A stretch of 64,000 nucleotides of DNA from Polaribacter sejongensis (GCF_038024065.1 NZ_CP150667.1:1364001-1428000), one strand, 5' to 3'; positions 9,427 through 17,876 are shown, numbered from the stretch's first letter. The notes: generated by a model not told the origin, from the letters alone. Program-made: numbers and translations.

Positions 9427-9434
9427 CAAATATA
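9427..9434 (-). promoter_or_regulatory. -7 promoter element of the Ras-like GTPase operon
   Basis: On the minus strand this reads TATATTTG, a full match to TAnnTTTG, 72 nt before the start of the coiled-coil gene. It suggests the four genes share one promoter and a 5' leader of about 65 nt. Confidence 0.55.
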
Positions 9435-9458
9435 CATCAAAAAAGAGTTTTTATAATC

Positions 9459-10241
9459 TTAAACTGTTATTTTTAAACCATCATAGGCTAAAAACACGTT
9501 TTCGGGTAACATTTTAGATACCTCATTATGAAAACCTAGTTTATGACTAATATGAGTTAAGTAAGCTTTTTTAGGTTTTACTTCAGCAATAAAATCTAAG
9601 GCTTCTTGTAAATTAAAATGAGTAGGATGCTCTTCTATTCTTAATGCGTTTATTACTAAAACATCTAAATCTTTCAATTTCAATTTCTCTTCATCAGAAA
9701 CCGTTTTTACATCTGTTAAATAAGCAAAATCTCCAAACCTGTATGCAACAATAGGTAATTTTCCATGCAAAACTTCTATAGGTGTTACCTTTACTCCTTC
9801 TACATTAAAACTTGTTTTATCTACCAACTTTGGCAATACACTCGGCGCACCAGGATACCTGTTTTCTACACTAAAAATATAATCAAATCTTTTTTCTAAA
9901 CTTAGCAAGGTTCTTTCCAATAAATAAATTGGCATTTCCCCAATTTGATAACAAAAAGCTCTTAAATCGTCTAAACCACCAATATGATCTGCATGTTCAT
10001 GCGTAAAAAAGACGCCATTTAAAGATTGTACATTCTCTCTTAACATTTGCTGTCTAAAGTCTAAACCACAATCTACAGTATAAGAAACATGGTCCCAAGA
10101 AATTAAAACAGAAGACCTTAAACGTTTGTCTTTTAAGTTTTTAGACAAACAAACAGGGTGATTACTTGCAATCATAGGAATTCCCTGTGACGTCCCTGTT
10201 CCTAAAAAGGTAATATTGAGTTGTTTCTTGGTAAAGTTCAT
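9459..10241 (-). CDS. MBL-fold hydrolase, PhnP-like phosphodiesterase family
   Basis: 260 aa. Metallo-beta-lactamase-fold signature: FLGTGTSQGIPM at the N-terminus, CGLDFRQQM, the metal motif FFTHEHADHIGGLDDLR, a later metal ligand in FAYLTDVKTVSD, and the distal His in AYLTHISHKLG. This layout is that of PhnP (5-phospho-ribosyl 1,2-cyclic phosphate phosphodiesterase) and related small phosphodiesterases. No phn genes are nearby, so the physiological substrate is open. It is transcribed alone, and its -7 element lies only 5 nt from the ATG. Confidence 0.85.
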   Translation of the reverse strand: MNFTKKQLNITFLGTGTSQGIPMIASNHPVCLSKNLKDKRLRSSVLISWDHVSYTVDCGLDFRQQMLRENVQSLNGVFFTHEHADHIGGLDDLRAFCYQIGEMPIYLLERTLLSLEKRFDYIFSVENRYPGAPSVLPKLVDKTSFNVEGVKVTPIEVLHGKLPIVAYRFGDFAYLTDVKTVSDEEKLKLKDLDVLVINALRIEEHPTHFNLQEALDFIAEVKPKKAYLTHISHKLGFHNEVSKMLPENVFLAYDGLKITV

Positions 10242-10246
10242 TCCAA

Positions 10247-10254
10247 CAAAAATA
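10247..10254 (-). promoter_or_regulatory. -7 element 5 nt upstream of the MBL hydrolase ATG
   Basis: Minus-strand TATTTTTG matches TAnnTTTG. Five bases separate it from the ATG at 10241, so transcription should start at or within a few bases of the start codon (leaderless mRNA). Confidence 0.5.
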
Positions 10255-10287
10255 GCATAAAAATTGACTGATAGCCTTCTATTTTAG

Positions 10288-10295
10288 TACATTTG
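10288..10295 (+). promoter_or_regulatory. Promoter of the 10.3-kb conserved gene
   Basis: TACATTTG (-7) with an upstream TTG at 10264-10266. The 21-bp spacer is near the Bacteroidota -33/-7 arrangement. The ATG follows 25 nt later. Confidence 0.5.
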
Positions 10296-10320
10296 TTTCA
10301 ACCTTAAAAAATAGCATTAT

Positions 10321-11769
10321 ATGGCAATATCTTTAAAAGGAGATCAAGAGATTAGTAGTGTTCCTACAATTAAAAGCAAAGCGCTAAGAATTAATTTAAA
10401 TAGAGATATTTACGGAACGTTTGCTGAGATTGGCGCAGGACAAGAAACTGCTCGTAACTTTTTTAGATCTGGAGCTGCTTCAGGAACAATAGCAAAAGCA
10501 ATGAGTGCTTATGATAAAGATTTTTCTGATGCTATTTATGGCGTAGAAGAAGACAATCGTTATGTTACTCAGCCGCGTTTAAAAAAAATGTTAGGTCACG
10601 AAATCGATTTAATGGAAGATCGATTAAGCAGACAAAAACATCCAGATAAATTATTCTTTAGTTACGCCAACACAGTAACTACTATAGATTTTGCAAAACA
10701 ATTTAAAGGACACGGTTGGGTAGGAATTCGTTTTCAATTAGACCCTCTAGAAGGCTACAATGAAATTGTTTTACACTTACGTTTTAAAGAAACGGATGCT
10801 CGTTTACAGCAAGAAACCTTAGGTATTTTAGGTGTAAATCTAATTTATGGTGCTTTTTATCTGAATGATAATCCTAAAGATTTAGTAAAATCTTTTTACG
10901 ACAACTTAAGCAATGACCAGTTAGAAATTGATATGATTAATTTTGCTGGACCTCGTTTTATGTATGTAGACAACCGTTTAATGAGTTTACAGTTGCTAAA
11001 AAATGGTATGACAAATGCCGTTATGTTTGGCCCTGACGGAAATAACTTATTACCAGCACAAGTTTTATATAAGAAAAACATTTTAGCTTTACGTGGAAGT
11101 TTTAGACCTGTTACTAAGGTAAATATGGACATGTATGAAAAGTCTAAAAAAATATTTTTATCCGAAAATAAAGTAGAAGAAAATAAAACGCAAGTAATTT
11201 TCGAGATTACCCTAAGTAACCTAACTTCTGAAGGTAAAATTAATGAAAGAGATTTCTTAGACAGAGCAGAATTACTTTGTTCTCTAGGACAAAATGTAAT
11301 GATTACAAGCTTTCAACAATACTTTAAATTGGTAGAATATTTTAGTGAATTTACCAAAGAAAGAATGGGCTTAACCATGGGAGGTCAAAATCTTATAGAA
11401 CTTTTTGATGAAAAATATTACCGTAATTTAAGTGGAGGAATCTTAGAAGCTTTTGGTAAATTATTTTACAGAGACTTAAAAGTATATACCTATCCTTATC
11501 ATGATACGGAATCTGACGAATATATTACAATAGAAAAACTAAAGGTTCACCCAAGAATGAAAGAACTATACAAGTTCTTTAAAAACAACGGAAAACTTGT
11601 TAATATTGATGATTTTGACAAAGATATCTTAGATATTTTTTCTCGTACTATCTTAAAAATGATTTTAAACGGAGAAAAAGGCTGGGAAGAAATGTTACCT
11701 GAAGGAATTTCTGATACCATAAAGCAAAAAAGACTTTTTGGTTACTCTAGAACAAGAGTCAGAAAATAA
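10321..11769 (+). CDS. Conserved protein of unknown function (482 aa)
   Basis: 482 aa, soluble, with no signal peptide and no motif I can assign with confidence. It starts with a conserved-looking block (GDQEISSVPTIKSKALRINL, then YGTFAEIGAGQETARNFFR). It continues with an acidic-basic middle region (ETDARLQQETLGILGVNLIY) and ends in a basic KQKRLFGYSRTRVRK tail. I believe close homologues are widespread in Bacteroidota and other bacteria and have carried nucleotide-metabolism names in automatic annotation. The sequence gives no clear nucleotidyltransferase motif, so I do not adopt them. Monocistronic, with its own promoter. The ECF sigma gene follows after 51 bp. Confidence 0.85.
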   Translation: MAISLKGDQEISSVPTIKSKALRINLNRDIYGTFAEIGAGQETARNFFRSGAASGTIAKAMSAYDKDFSDAIYGVEEDNRYVTQPRLKKMLGHEIDLMEDRLSRQKHPDKLFFSYANTVTTIDFAKQFKGHGWVGIRFQLDPLEGYNEIVLHLRFKETDARLQQETLGILGVNLIYGAFYLNDNPKDLVKSFYDNLSNDQLEIDMINFAGPRFMYVDNRLMSLQLLKNGMTNAVMFGPDGNNLLPAQVLYKKNILALRGSFRPVTKVNMDMYEKSKKIFLSENKVEENKTQVIFEITLSNLTSEGKINERDFLDRAELLCSLGQNVMITSFQQYFKLVEYFSEFTKERMGLTMGGQNLIELFDEKYYRNLSGGILEAFGKLFYRDLKVYTYPYHDTESDEYITIEKLKVHPRMKELYKFFKNNGKLVNIDDFDKDILDIFSRTILKMILNGEKGWEEMLPEGISDTIKQKRLFGYSRTRVRK

Positions 11770-11820
11770 GCATTAAACCTTTTATTACTTATTAAGTCTA
11801 AACTTTATAAACTATTATAG

Positions 11821-12369
11821 TTGACAGACGAAACTATTTTAATAGAACAGTTAAAAAATATTCAGACTAAAGATAAAGCGTTTAGAGAGCTTATAACTCT
11901 CTATAAAGAACGCTTGTATTGGCACATCCGTAAAATTGTGATTTCTCATGATGATGCAGATGATGTTTTACAAAATACGTTTATTAAGGTTTTTAAAAAT
12001 ATAGATAAGTTTAACCAGGAGAGTAAGTTATTTTCTTGGATGTACAGAATTGCAACCAATGAGTCTATTACTTTTATAAATAAAAGAGCTAAAAAACGAA
12101 GTTTAGACATTGCTGACTACCAACAAGAATTAGCATCTACTCTAGCGAGTGATGATTTTTATACAGGTGATGAAATTCAAATTATTTTACAAAAAGCAGT
12201 TGCAACATTACCACAAAAGCAACAACTTGTTTTTAACATGAAGTATTTTGATGAAATAAAATATGATGAAATGTCTGAAATTCTAGAAACCTCTGTTGGA
12301 GCTTTAAAAGCTTCTTATTTTCATGCAGTTAAAAAAATTGAACTTTACATAAAAAAAGAAGCCAATTAA
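11821..12369 (+). CDS. ECF-type RNA polymerase sigma factor
   Basis: 182 aa sigma-70 family protein of the extracytoplasmic-function class. Sigma2 is visible as HDDADDVLQNTFIKVFKNIDKF, followed by the core-binding SWMYRIATNESITFIN. Sigma4 is LPQKQQLVFNMKYFDEIKYDEMSEILETSVGALKAS, including the helix-turn-helix. The start is TTG at 11821. It leads a three-gene unit with a single-pass membrane protein and a periplasmic LTxxQ-like protein, the usual shape of an envelope-stress sigma operon. The target promoter cannot be read from this window. Confidence 0.93.
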   Translation: MTDETILIEQLKNIQTKDKAFRELITLYKERLYWHIRKIVISHDDADDVLQNTFIKVFKNIDKFNQESKLFSWMYRIATNESITFINKRAKKRSLDIADYQQELASTLASDDFYTGDEIQIILQKAVATLPQKQQLVFNMKYFDEIKYDEMSEILETSVGALKASYFHAVKKIELYIKKEAN

Positions 12370-12402
12370 ACCTTTCTATAATTAAAAGGTCTAAAGAGTA
12401 TC

Positions 12403-12942
12403 ATGGAAAACAAAATTAAAAATAGCGAAGAGTATTTAAACTCAATATTAGGAAAGAAAAATAGTTTTTCGCTTCCTAAAAACTATTTTGATACAATTGA
12501 AGATGCTGTTGAAACAAAATTAGCAGAAGAAAACCTGACTAAAGAAAATGGTTTTGCAACACCAGATAATTACTTTAAAAATTTAGAAGATAATATTCTA
12601 TCTAAAGTTTCAGCACCTAAAAAAGAAGCTAAAGTCATTTCTTTTAAAGAAAGAATTTTAAAAATAATTCCTATTGCTGCTGCGGCATCAATCATTTTAT
12701 TTATCGGGTTAAATTCTTTTGAGTTTAACAAGACAGAAGAACTAACCATAGACTCTTTGTCTGATGACGATATGGAGTTTTGGCTAAATTCTACTACTAT
12801 ACATACTAATGACATTGCTATTGTATTAGAAAATGACCTATTAGAAGAAAGTGACTTTTATTTTTCATCTTTAGAAGATGAAAACATTGAAGATTATATA
12901 AATTCTATAGACAACACTTCATTTTTAAATGAAATAAACTAA
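12403..12942 (+). CDS. Single-pass membrane protein downstream of the ECF sigma factor, candidate anti-sigma factor
   Basis: 179 aa. The N-terminal cytoplasmic half has two copies of a short motif (SLPKNYFDTIEDAVETKL and ATPDNYFKNLEDNILSKV). One hydrophobic helix follows at about residues 88-105 (ILKIIPIAAAASIILFIGL), then a very acidic C-terminal half (for example DSLSDDDMEFWLN). The position 33 bp after the sigma gene and the topology fit an anti-sigma factor. No zinc-binding HxxxCxxC is present, so it is not a ZAS-type protein. The role is inferred from context. Confidence 0.75.
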   Translation: MENKIKNSEEYLNSILGKKNSFSLPKNYFDTIEDAVETKLAEENLTKENGFATPDNYFKNLEDNILSKVSAPKKEAKVISFKERILKIIPIAAAASIILFIGLNSFEFNKTEELTIDSLSDDDMEFWLNSTTIHTNDIAIVLENDLLEESDFYFSSLEDENIEDYINSIDNTSFLNEIN

Positions 12943-12952
12943 AATTAAGAAT

Positions 12953-13414
12953 ATGAAAAAATTGATAACCCTTATTTGCATTACCCTTTTTTGTACTCTT
13001 ACCTTGTCTGCTCAAGACAATAAAGGAAGTAAAGAGAAAATTAAAGCACTTAAAGTTTCTTATTTAACAGAACAACTAAACTTAACACCCAGTGAAGCTG
13101 AAAAATTTTGGCCTATTTACAACGCATATTCTAAAGAACAATACTCTTTAAGATATACACTTAGGTATAAAATTAAAAATGCAATGAAAGAAGAAGGTGA
13201 AACTAGCGCTTTTTCTGAAAGTGAGGCACAAAAGTTAGTAATGTTAAAATTAACAACAGATCAGAAAATTTACGAATCTCAGAAAAACTTTATAGACAAC
13301 ATTAAAAAAGTAATTTCTTATAAAAAGATTGTTCAACTACAGTTAGCAGAAATGGATTTTGGTAGAAAACTAATGAGTAAATACAAACATAGGAGATCAG
13401 AATCTAAAAATTAA
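12953..13414 (+). CDS. Periplasmic LTxxQ/Spy-like stress protein
   Basis: 153 aa with a cleavable signal peptide (MKKLITLICITLFCTLTLSA, cleavage near QDN). The mature part is helical and charged. It carries a motif like the LTxxQ of CpxP/Spy proteins (EQLNLTPSEAEKFWPIYNAY) and a long amphipathic helix rich in Lys, Arg and Gln. CpxP/Spy relatives act as periplasmic chaperones or stress sensors. It is the third gene of the ECF sigma unit, 10 bp after the membrane protein, and ends at a strong terminator. Homology is by motif only. Confidence 0.7.
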   Translation: MKKLITLICITLFCTLTLSAQDNKGSKEKIKALKVSYLTEQLNLTPSEAEKFWPIYNAYSKEQYSLRYTLRYKIKNAMKEEGETSAFSESEAQKLVMLKLTTDQKIYESQKNFIDNIKKVISYKKIVQLQLAEMDFGRKLMSKYKHRRSESKN

Positions 13415-13416
13415 AC

Positions 13417-13450
13417 AAAAAAAAAGGAAGCTAAATGCTTCCTTTTTTTT
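13417..13450. terminator. Bidirectional intrinsic terminator
   Basis: Stem GGAAGC (13426-13431), loop TAAAT, stem GCTTCC (13437-13442), flanked by an A-run on the left and a T-run on the right. It can therefore serve both the ECF sigma unit (+) and the 64-aa gene (-), which converge here. Confidence 0.85.
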
Positions 13451-13451
13451 G

Positions 13452-13646
13452 TTACTTAATTAATGCCATGCAAGAATATAATTCTGGTTTATTAGAAGTA
13501 AACTGTCTTAACCAAATCGTTAGCTCATCTACTTCATAAGGTAACAATCGACTTAAGGCCTTTTCTAGTTCTTTACAAAACAAATCTGAATTAAAACTCA
13601 CCTTTTTTAGTACCGTTTTAGTGTACTCAAACATTGCTCTAGCCAT
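13452..13646 (-). CDS. Small conserved-looking protein (64 aa)
   Basis: 64 aa, basic/acidic mixed, with no membrane segment or known motif: MARAMFEYTKTVLKKVSFNS, then ELEKALSRLLPYEVDEL. I accept it as real for three reasons: it stops exactly at a bidirectional terminator, codon use matches its neighbours, and no other gene covers the interval. I believe similar short proteins occur at the end of flavobacterial gene clusters. Function unknown. Confidence 0.65.
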   Translation of the reverse strand: MARAMFEYTKTVLKKVSFNSDLFCKELEKALSRLLPYEVDELTIWLRQFTSNKPELYSCMALIK

Positions 13647-13774
13647 TTCTATTAATTAAATTAGACAATAAAACACAACTACTAAATCGTTATAGTAGCT
13701 TTACCAAAAGTAACGAAAAAAAACCATCATTTTATAAATGATGGTCTTAAATTATGCTTAAAAAATTGTTAAGA

Positions 13775-14035
13775 TTATAATGTATTAATCTTTTCAACTA
13801 ATCCTTTCGCTTTTTCTTCTAATTCTAGGTTGATCGCTTTAAAGTGCGCTTTTTTGTTTTCTACCTTACTGTTGTTAACTTTAGCAACTAAAGTGTCAAA
13901 CGTTTCGATAGCTTCATCAATAATCGCTTCTCCTTTTTCTGGTGCATTTTTTAAGATTGAAACATCTAATGCATATTCGATAACATCACCTAAAACGTAA
14001 TTGATATCTTTTTTTAAGTTTTTTATACTTGCCAT
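13775..14035 (-). CDS. Small conserved helical protein (86 aa)
   Basis: 86 aa, predicted all-helical, no signal peptide. It reads MASIKNLKKDINYVLGDVIE, then EAIIDEAIETFDTLVAKVN and ends KGLVEKINTL. It has its own -7 element and an ATG 24 nt downstream, which supports it being expressed. Function unknown; relatives appear in flavobacterial genomes as hypothetical proteins (recollection). Confidence 0.75.
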   Translation of the reverse strand: MASIKNLKKDINYVLGDVIEYALDVSILKNAPEKGEAIIDEAIETFDTLVAKVNNSKVENKKAHFKAINLELEEKAKGLVEKINTL

Positions 14036-14058
14036 AACTTCTTTAAAATTTAATTTTG

Positions 14059-14066
14059 CAAAGTTA
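14059..14066 (-). promoter_or_regulatory. -7 promoter element of the 86-aa gene
   Basis: Minus-strand TAACTTTG matches TAnnTTTG, followed 23 nt later by the ATG at 14035. The element overlaps the 3' end of the acetyltransferase gene (stop at 14064). Confidence 0.5.
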
Positions 14067-14690
14067 GGTGTTTTTATCTAATTGTTTCTGATATTCTTCA
14101 AAAAATAAACCAATATGATATCCGTCTACTAATGCATGGTTTGCAGCAATAGCTACAGGCATCATTATTCTATCGTTTTCTTGATAAGTTTTACCAAAAG
14201 ATAACTTTGGTATACTTTCATTTTTAACTCCAGAAACGGGTTCTTTTTGACTCGTAAATGTAAACCAAGGTAAAGCCGAACAATAAATACAACTATCTGA
14301 CACTATTGGAGGAAATAAATCTGTAGAATTTAAAATTCTCTCTTTCTCCTCTAAAAAGTTCTTATTGAATATTTCTAAATCTTCTACATAATGAATAAAA
14401 GAAAAACCAAAAGTATAGTCTTCTCTTGCAATGGTTGCCGAAGCATGAATTGTATCACAGATAAAAACTTTATCATCTTGTATTCTGTACTTAAAATTTT
14501 CTATGCTGTTTAACGCTACCAAACAAGCATGCAAATACATGGCAAAGAAAGATTTCTTTTCTAACTTAGATCTTTTGTATAGCGCAGTAACATCAACATT
14601 AACCGTCACTCCAAAAAAAGGATCTTCTAAATTTCTAAAATGTTCGTAATGTTGTTTTCTATTCCAGTTTTCAATATCTAAATACTTCAT
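14064..14690 (-). CDS. Chloramphenicol acetyltransferase-fold acyltransferase
   Basis: 208 aa, close to the 210-220 aa of CatA trimers. The catalytic block is ANHALVDGYHIG, with His185 and Asp189 equivalent to the HHxxxDG of CAT. The usual first His is Asn here. Other family features are the N-terminal WNRKQHYEHF, FFAMYLHA, and SALPWFTFTSQ. Acetyl-CoA-dependent O-acetylation of a small molecule is expected. It overlaps the HAD gene by 4 bp inside a core biosynthetic run and has host-like codon use, so it looks like a resident gene rather than an acquired resistance cassette. Activity on chloramphenicol is not implied. Confidence 0.88.
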   Translation of the reverse strand: MKYLDIENWNRKQHYEHFRNLEDPFFGVTVNVDVTALYKRSKLEKKSFFAMYLHACLVALNSIENFKYRIQDDKVFICDTIHASATIAREDYTFGFSFIHYVEDLEIFNKNFLEEKERILNSTDLFPPIVSDSCIYCSALPWFTFTSQKEPVSGVKNESIPKLSFGKTYQENDRIMMPVAIAANHALVDGYHIGLFFEEYQKQLDKNT

Positions 14691-15385
14691 AAAAAGGGAA
14701 CGATGTCTTTAATGTTAGCAACTGTTTTGTAATCTGAATCAGATTTTTCTTGATCACTCACTTCTTCATGAACCCAAGTGGTATGAAAAGGAACATGAAT
14801 TGCAGATGCACCTAAAGCAACTAATGGTAAAACATCTGATTTTAACGAATTACCAATCATCAAAAATTCTGATGGCTTTATATCTAAACGCTTTATTAAT
14901 TTCTTGTAATCTTTCGCCTTCTTATCACTCATCACTTCTATGTGATGAAAATGTTTTAGCAAATTAGATTTCTCCAACTTTCTTTCTTGATCTAACAAAT
15001 CTCCTTTGGTAGCAACAATCAATTTATATTTACCTTGTAGAGATTGCAACACCTCTTCTACTCCATCTAGCAATTCTATAGGCTTATCTAGCATATCTTT
15101 ACCGATATCTAAAATGGCGGCTATTGTTTTTTGATTTACGTTATAATTAGAAAGCTCTAAAGCACATTCTACCATAGATAAAATAAAACCTTTTACGCCA
15201 TAACCATAATAGGCTAAGTTTTTAATCTCTTTCTTAAAAAGCTCTTGGTCTATTTTATTTTCTGTCTCGTACTTTGCTAATAATTTTGCAAATTGATGTT
15301 CTGCATCTCTAAAATAAGTTTCGTTTACCCACAAAGTATCATCCGCATCAAAAGCAATTACCTTTATGTTGTTACTTATTTTCAT
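14687..15385 (-). CDS. HAD-superfamily hydrolase
   Basis: 232 aa. HAD motif I VIAFDADDTLWVNE, motif II in LIVATKG, motif III Lys around KKAKDYKKLIKR, and motif IV MIGNSLKSDV are all present. A helical cap lies between I and II. It belongs to the small-molecule phosphatase group (5'-nucleotidase/phosphoglycolate phosphatase-like); substrate unknown. It starts 3 bp after kdsB and overlaps the CAT-fold gene by 4 bp, so it is translationally coupled. Confidence 0.88.
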   Translation of the reverse strand: MKISNNIKVIAFDADDTLWVNETYFRDAEHQFAKLLAKYETENKIDQELFKKEIKNLAYYGYGVKGFILSMVECALELSNYNVNQKTIAAILDIGKDMLDKPIELLDGVEEVLQSLQGKYKLIVATKGDLLDQERKLEKSNLLKHFHHIEVMSDKKAKDYKKLIKRLDIKPSEFLMIGNSLKSDVLPLVALGASAIHVPFHTTWVHEEVSDQEKSDSDYKTVANIKDIVPFL

Positions 15386-15388
15386 GAT

Positions 15389-16120
15389 TTATAATTTTAA
15401 AAATTGAATCGCTTTTTCTAAATCTTCCGGAGTGTCTATACCTACAGCTTCTACATCTGTTTCTACCATTTTAATTTTTTTACCAATTTCCTGGTATCTA
15501 ATGGCTTCTATTTTTTCTGCAGCTTCCAATGGAGTCATTGGCGTATTGTAAAAATCTATTAACGCTTGCTTTCTAAAAGCATACACGCCTTTGTGTTTAT
15601 AATACTTAACAGCAATATCTTTATCTCTATGAAACGGAATTACGCTTCTAGAGAAGTAAATTGCCAAATTATCCACATCCGTAATAACCTTCACATTATT
15701 AGGGTTTTCGATATCTTCTTTATTGGTAATTTGTACTTTTAAAGAAGCTAAATCAATCTCTTTTTTATCGTCTTTTTTAAAGACATCAATTAATTTAGAA
15801 AGCGAAACTTCATCTATAAAAGGTTCATCACCTTGTACATTAATTACAATATCTGCTTCGATATTTTCTACTGCTTCGGCAATTCTATCAGAACCACATT
15901 CGTGTTCTTTGGTACTCATAATTGCTTTTCCGCCTGCTTTTTCTATGGTTTCAAAAATAATATCAGAATCTGTTACAATAAAAACATCATCAAATAAATT
16001 GGTATGCAAAGCGGCTTCATACGTTCTTAAAATAACAGATTTCCCTCCTAAATCTTTCATTAACTTTCCAGGGAAACGAGATGCACTATATCGTGCAGGA
16101 ATCATGGCAATTATTTTCAT
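15389..16120 (-). CDS. kdsB: 3-deoxy-manno-octulosonate cytidylyltransferase (CMP-Kdo synthetase)
   Basis: 243 aa, normal length. It activates Kdo with CTP for lipopolysaccharide inner-core synthesis. The N-terminal nucleotide-binding [13 protein letters not shown] is present, as are [12 protein letters not shown], the acidic [21 protein letters not shown] and [11 protein letters not shown]. It implies a Kdo-containing LPS. First gene of the kdsB-HAD-CAT run, 31 bp after the PTPS-family gene. Confidence 0.96.
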   Translation of the reverse strand: MKIIAMIPARYSASRFPGKLMKDLGGKSVILRTYEAALHTNLFDDVFIVTDSDIIFETIEKAGGKAIMSTKEHECGSDRIAEAVENIEADIVINVQGDEPFIDEVSLSKLIDVFKKDDKKEIDLASLKVQITNKEDIENPNNVKVITDVDNLAIYFSRSVIPFHRDKDIAVKYYKHKGVYAFRKQALIDFYNTPMTPLEAAEKIEAIRYQEIGKKIKMVETDVEAVGIDTPEDLEKAIQFLKL

Positions 16121-16151
16121 AAATTATATTTAAAAGGTACTTGTAAAATGA

Positions 16152-16565
16152 TTACTCTCCAGAATAACGTACAAAGTTTCTTCGTGTTTCGTATAAAGTT
16201 ACTTCTATTTCTAAGTTTGCAGGTATGTGAGCTCTTAATTTGTTATAAATAATTATTGAGATGTTTTCTGCAGTTGGATTTAAGTTTTTAAATTCTGGAA
16301 CTTCAATATTTAAGTTTTTATGATCAAAAGGCTCTTCTATTTCTTCTTTAATCAATTCTCTTAACAAGCCTAGATCATATACAAAACCAGTAATAGGATC
16401 TACTTCACCAAACAACGCCACAATCATTTCATAATTATGACCATGATAGTTTGGGTTGCTGCATTTACCAAATACTTCTGCATTTTTCTCATCCGACCAC
16501 TCTGAATTAAATAGTCTGTGTGCCGCATTAAAATGTGCTCTTCTATAAACTTTTACTTTAGGCAT
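16152..16565 (-). CDS. queD: 6-pyruvoyl-tetrahydropterin synthase / 6-carboxytetrahydropterin synthase family
   Basis: 137 aa. Zinc ligands His16 (FNAAHRLF), His41 and His43 (YHGHNYEM); catalytic Cys35 in FGKCSNPNYHGHNY; C-terminal ENISIIIYNKL and the Glu of VTLYETRRN. The family makes 6-carboxytetrahydropterin for queuosine (QueD) or 6-pyruvoyl-tetrahydropterin (PTPS). The GKCSNPN spacing around the Cys is closer to eukaryotic-type PTPS than to E. coli QueD, so the gene symbol is tentative. It overlaps idi by 8 bp. Confidence 0.85.
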   Translation of the reverse strand: MPKVKVYRRAHFNAAHRLFNSEWSDEKNAEVFGKCSNPNYHGHNYEMIVALFGEVDPITGFVYDLGLLRELIKEEIEEPFDHKNLNIEVPEFKNLNPTAENISIIIYNKLRAHIPANLEIEVTLYETRRNFVRYSGE

Positions 16566-17076
16566 TTTTTAATTTTTCAAAAGATTTATCAAAAATAATT
16601 TTAAACCACTCTGTATATTCATTTGGATTGTTCTCCATGTCTTTTTTAACATCAAGTAAAGTCATCCACTTATAAGCTTCTACTTCTTCTTTATTTATTT
16701 TGGGAGCATCGTTATAATAACCAACCATCACATGATCGAATTCATGCTCTGTTAAACCGTTATCAAAAGGTGCTTTGTACATAAACGAAAAAACTTCCTT
16801 TATCTCCGTAACAAATCCCATTTCTTCCATTAATCTTCGTTTACCTGCAGCTAAATTTGTTTCTCCATCTCTTTGATGAGAACAACAGGTATTTGTCCAT
16901 AATAAAGGCGAATGGTATTTGTGTGCAGCTCTTTGTTGCAGCATTAATTCTCCTTTATCATTAAAAACAAACACTGAGAAAGCTCTATGCAATACTGCTT
17001 TTTCATGCGCTTCCATTTTTGCCATCAATCCAATCGGATTGTCTTTTTCATCTACTAAAACTACTTGTTCTTCCAT
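16558..17076 (-). CDS. idi: Isopentenyl-diphosphate delta-isomerase, type I
   Basis: 172 aa, Nudix-fold type I enzyme interconverting IPP and DMAPP. Metal-binding His residues fall in AHEKAVLHRAFS. The catalytic Cys lies in TNTCCSHQRDGE (Cys65 aligns with E. coli Cys67). The acidic Nudix-like RRLMEEMGF and later EHEFDHVMVG are present. It is the first gene of the idi-PTPS pair, with a promoter 5 nt before the ATG. It supplies menaquinone and lipid-carrier synthesis. Confidence 0.95.
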   Translation of the reverse strand: MEEQVVLVDEKDNPIGLMAKMEAHEKAVLHRAFSVFVFNDKGELMLQQRAAHKYHSPLLWTNTCCSHQRDGETNLAAGKRRLMEEMGFVTEIKEVFSFMYKAPFDNGLTEHEFDHVMVGYYNDAPKINKEEVEAYKWMTLLDVKKDMENNPNEYTEWFKIIFDKSFEKLKNA

Positions 17077-17081
17077 ATTCG

Positions 17082-17089
17082 CAAAAATA
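17082..17089 (-). promoter_or_regulatory. -7 element 5 nt before idi
   Basis: Minus-strand TATTTTTG, 5 nt from the idi ATG at 17076. It predicts a leaderless or nearly leaderless transcript. Confidence 0.5.
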
Positions 17090-17165
17090 AGAAAATCAAT
17101 GAGTATTAAATCATAAAATAATTACAAAACCTATAAGAGTTTTTTATTCTTTTATTTTGATAACA

Positions 17166-17173
17166 TATATTTG
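17166..17173 (+). promoter_or_regulatory. -7 promoter element of the lipoprotein cyclophilin
   Basis: TATATTTG, a full TAnnTTTG match, 25 nt before the ATG at 17199. No -33 element at the usual spacing. Confidence 0.45.
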
Positions 17174-17198
17174 TAATTCTTAACGCCCAATTTGTTTC

Positions 17199-17876
17199 AT
17201 GAAAATTTTCTTAAAAGCCTTTTTTATAGTTGCCATAATTGCATTTTATCAATGTAAAGATGAAAAGAAACCTGTAGAAAAACAAACTAATAAAAATAAA
17301 CTAGAAGAGAAGGCTGTAAAAGCATGGGATAGCCTAAATAGCGAAAATACAGAGGCTTTTTTAACCGTATTTGGCAAACAAAACCCAGAAACCATTGTAG
17401 AAATTACAACCGATTTTGGTAAAATAAAATTGCGTTTGTTTGAAGATGTACCAATTCACAGAGCAAATTTTATTTTCTTAACCAAAATAAAATATTTTAA
17501 CACTACTGTTTTTTATAGAATTGCTAAAAACTTTGTGCTACAAGGTGGTAATTCTGATGAAATGTACACCCAGAGAGAACGCAGAAAATATGGGAACTAT
17601 CTGTTAGAACCCGAATTTAGAAATAACAGAAAACATAAATATGGTGCATTGGCCGCTGCCAGACAATGGGACAATAACCCTAATAAATTATCAAGTCCTT
17701 TTGAGTTTTATATCGTTCAAAGTAAAAGAGGTGCTCATCATTTAGATAATGAACATACTGTTTTTGGTGAAGTCATTTCTGGTTTTGATACCATGACAAA
17801 AATGTCTAAAGTAGAAGTTGGCGTAGATGAATGGCCTCTTGATGATGTAAAAATGCACATCGAGATTATAGAATAA
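17199..17876 (+). CDS. Cyclophilin-type peptidyl-prolyl isomerase, lipoprotein
   Basis: 225 aa. The N-terminus MKIFLKAFFIVAIIAFYQC is a lipoprotein signal with the lipobox Cys at residue 19, then a Lys-rich linker. The cyclophilin domain runs from about 65: ITTDFGKIKLRLFED, FYRIAKNFVLQGGN, a diverged GALAAARQWDNNPN, and HTVFGEVISGFDTM. It probably catalyses proline isomerisation in the periplasm or at the outer membrane. Monocistronic; a TATATTTG -7-like element lies at 17166-17173. Confidence 0.9.
   Translation: MKIFLKAFFIVAIIAFYQCKDEKKPVEKQTNKNKLEEKAVKAWDSLNSENTEAFLTVFGKQNPETIVEITTDFGKIKLRLFEDVPIHRANFIFLTKIKYFNTTVFYRIAKNFVLQGGNSDEMYTQRERRKYGNYLLEPEFRNNRKHKYGALAAARQWDNNPNKLSSPFEFYIVQSKRGAHHLDNEHTVFGEVISGFDTMTKMSKVEVGVDEWPLDDVKMHIEIIE

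Noticed and set aside
14064..14690. Acquired chloramphenicol resistance gene
   Set aside because: Host-like codon use, operon coupling with core genes and no mobile-element remains argue for a resident enzyme.
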